A DNA stretch of 64,000 nucleotides. Origin: Neocallimastix lanati (nom. inval.). Lineage: Eukaryota > Neocallimastigomycota > Neocallimastigomycetes > Neocallimastigales > Neocallimastigaceae. A program made the translations under genes and the position numbers. The notes beneath the pieces were generated by a model, which saw only the letters and a list, made by a program, of their open reading frames with translations, ran no database searches and was not told where the DNA came from. The stretch spans positions 246,501 to 310,500 of the forward strand of contig JACVTC010000068.1 in assembly GCA_016946835.1 (NCBI GenBank), in the 5' to 3' direction. This document shows, piece after piece, positions 62,306-64,000 of the stretch; positions within the stretch are counted from its first letter, which is position 1; each line of letters starts with the position of its first letter.

Positions 62306-62400
<95 letters not shown>
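62303..62400. repeat. (TTA)n microsatellite
   Basis: About 30 TTA units, bounded by the copia-5 3' LTR on the left and by TGTTAACGTATG, the start of a copia-D LTR, on the right. Confidence 0.95.
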
Positions 62401-62401
<1 letters not shown>

Positions 62402-62624
62402 GTTAACGTATGTTAATTTTATTAATATAAAGTTATAGTCTAGCTTAAGTTTAATAAAATATTAAATTAAATTTTTTAAATATATTGTAATTACAAATTA
62501 AAATATAAATTAGTATGTATCTAGAACAAGCCACAATTAAATATAAAAACATGTAATTTTATCTGTACTTTAAATCTTTGTTAACCATTTATATAACACT
62601 TAATCTAAGACGGTAAAAGCTATC

Positions 62625-63420
62625 CTGAAGATTATTGAGGAATTACAATTAAATCATGGAGAAAATGTAAACTACAATGAAGTGTTTACTCAAAATAGAA
62701 ATAGAATCATTGCTAAAGCAGAAGAGAAAGACTCTCAGTTAATGCTTATGGTGATTCAAAACGTTGAAGAAAAAATATTAAGGGAAGTTAGTAGAATGAA
62801 GAAAACATTCACATTTATGGAAAAACTAACTTCAAAATACGGTGATAAGAATAATGACACTGAATACTGGCTCAAGAAATAGCGAAAACTTAAGGCAAAT
62901 GACCGCAGCCAAATAATGAAGATGGCTGATAGCGTAAATGAAATATTCGGTGAAATGGAAGATGCCGGAGTAAATTTGACTGAAAGGGAAAAATTAAAGT
63001 ACATGTTCAATATTTTACCAAATGATTTTAAAAACATTATAGATGTAACTTTAGAAACTACCGCCAGACAATTATATGAAAGTATAAAAGATAGAATTTC
63101 AGCTAGATCATATCTAGAAAATTGGGAAAATACAATGGATGAACATGATGATCATGATGATCCAATGGATATAGATCTAATTGAAAAACGTTATAAAAAT
63201 AAAAACTATCATAAAGGAAAAGGTTTTGTTAAGAAAATAAACAGAAACAATAACAAAACTAACAAAAATTTATATTGTCATATTTGTGAGATAAGAGGAC
63301 ATCTCACAAAAGATTGTAAATACAATATGAAAGCAAGAGAAAACAAAAAGGAAGGGAGGCAACAATCACTCTACCAGAAAAACCATAAAAATGAAGAAAA
63401 AGAATTAAAATCATTTGGTT
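62625..63420 (+). pseudogene. copia-D copy 2 gag
   Basis: Begins internally at TVKAILKIIEELQLNHGENV, then NRNRIIAKAEEKDSQLMLMV and KKTFTFMEKLTSKYG; a TAG at 62879 follows EYWLKK. It continues with RKLKANDRSQIMKMADSVNE, ENTMDEHDDHDDPMDIDLIE and the zinc knuckle CHICEIRGHLTKDC (about 63277-63320), which keeps the Gly-His that the other copy has lost. No N-terminus, so not functional. Confidence 0.88.
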
Positions 63421-64000
63421 TAGTGGAAAAAAAAACTTCTAAATATGAAGAAAGTGACAGCGAAAGAGATGATAATTTTGAAGACATCAGACCATTATGT
63501 GAACCACATATTAATGATGCTTTGCTAATTGAATCAATAAATGAACCATATAATATAGATAATGATGAAAAATCTGTAAACATAATTGAAAGAAATATAG
63601 AAAGTAACGAAACAGTTGAATGGTATTATGATAGTGGAGCTTACGAACATGTAACTAATGATAAAAACCTTTTGAAAGATTATAAAGAAGATTTTGTACA
63701 ACTAAGATGTGCAAACAATACTACTTTAGACTTTGAAGGATATGGTAGTTGTGAATTTACCATAAACAACTACCATATAAAATTAAACAAAGTATTATAT
63801 TCAAAAAAGGCACATAAAAACTTGATAAGTGCCATCGAATTCGCAAAAATAGGTATAACATTCGTTATTGAGCCATTAAGTCAAAAAAAAGTAAAATTGA
63901 CTATATCTGACTGTGATAAAAATGTTATCGGAACGTTTCTATCAACTGATTTTAATCAATTTAAAATAAACACAAAAAGTATAATAAATAATCAAAATAT
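63421..64000 (+). CDS. copia-D copy 2 protease region, partial
   Basis: EESDSERDDNFEDIRPLCEP-like acidic stretch, then VEWYYDSGAYEHVTNDKNLL (D-S-G-A active site; here TGG where the 42-kb copy has TGA), LDFEGYGSCEFTINNYHIKL and HKNLISAIEFAKIGITFVIE. Open to the window edge. The protease looks intact in this copy. Confidence 0.85.

Larger units (their letters stand above)
62401..64000 (+). mobile_element. copia-D copy 2 (plus strand), runs off the window
   Basis: LTR from 62401 (TGTTAACGTATGTTAATT), including AAATATAAAAACATGTAAT. A deletion near 62605 joins the LTR/leader directly to the middle of gag: the primer site and gag start present in the 42-kb copy are missing. Coding then follows the other copy closely to the window end, inside the protease-integrase region. 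Confidence 0.88.

Overview
The window is extremely A+T-rich, eukaryotic, and almost wholly made of nested retrotransposon remains. Long AT deserts, (TTA)n/(AAT)n tracts, asparagine-rich retroelement proteins and one secreted hevein-like (CBM18) protein gene fit an early-diverging, AT-rich fungus. An anaerobic gut fungus (Neocallimastigomycota) is my best guess; this is inference, since no rRNA or core host gene is present. I found no tRNA, rRNA or CRISPR, and no intact host gene.

Layout. 1-5 kb: copia protease scrap, solo LTR (family A), a frame-broken CBM18 gene and a small structured inverted-repeat element. 5-10 kb: gypsy element on the minus strand. 10.3-13.6 kb: second gypsy on the plus strand, cut off by a FLYWCH zinc-finger/MULE end. 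14.0-14.7 kb: solo LTR (family C). 16.9-17.9 kb: 54-bp minisatellite. 18-21 kb: a mosaic with a gypsy-type 5' end and gag joined to a copia RT/RNase H. 21.5-25.8 kb: a segment encoding a frame-broken CRESS-DNA-virus-type Rep, with a textbook replication-origin hairpin (nonanucleotide TAGTATTAC) about 200 bp from the rep start. It also holds a small convergent ORF, a MULE-type MITE with a 9-bp target duplication and a solo LTR, and the whole segment is bracketed by an inverted repeat. 25.9-34.6 kb: decayed gypsy pieces and solo LTRs. 34.6-42.5 kb: one long minus-strand copia (copia-D) split by two solo LTRs. 42.8-62.4 kb: a nested stack. Copia-E (minus) has lost its middle; young copia-3 and nearly complete gypsy-C sit in or next to its 3' LTR, and young copia-5 sits in the (TTA)n tract beside its 5' LTR. 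62.4 kb to the end: a second copia-D copy on the plus strand, running off the window.

How the parts work together. The retroelement genes form gag - protease - integrase - RT/RNase H (copia order) or gag - protease - RT/RNase H - integrase (gypsy order) between LTRs. Four copia elements carry, next to the LTR, a 14-nt site matching the anticodon arm of tRNA-Lys(CUU), which suggests priming by a tRNA fragment. The gypsy elements carry a different site ending in the complement of a tRNA CCA end. Nearly every ORF is interrupted, so most of the window looks like a gene-poor transposon graveyard. The Rep/origin segment is the most unusual part.
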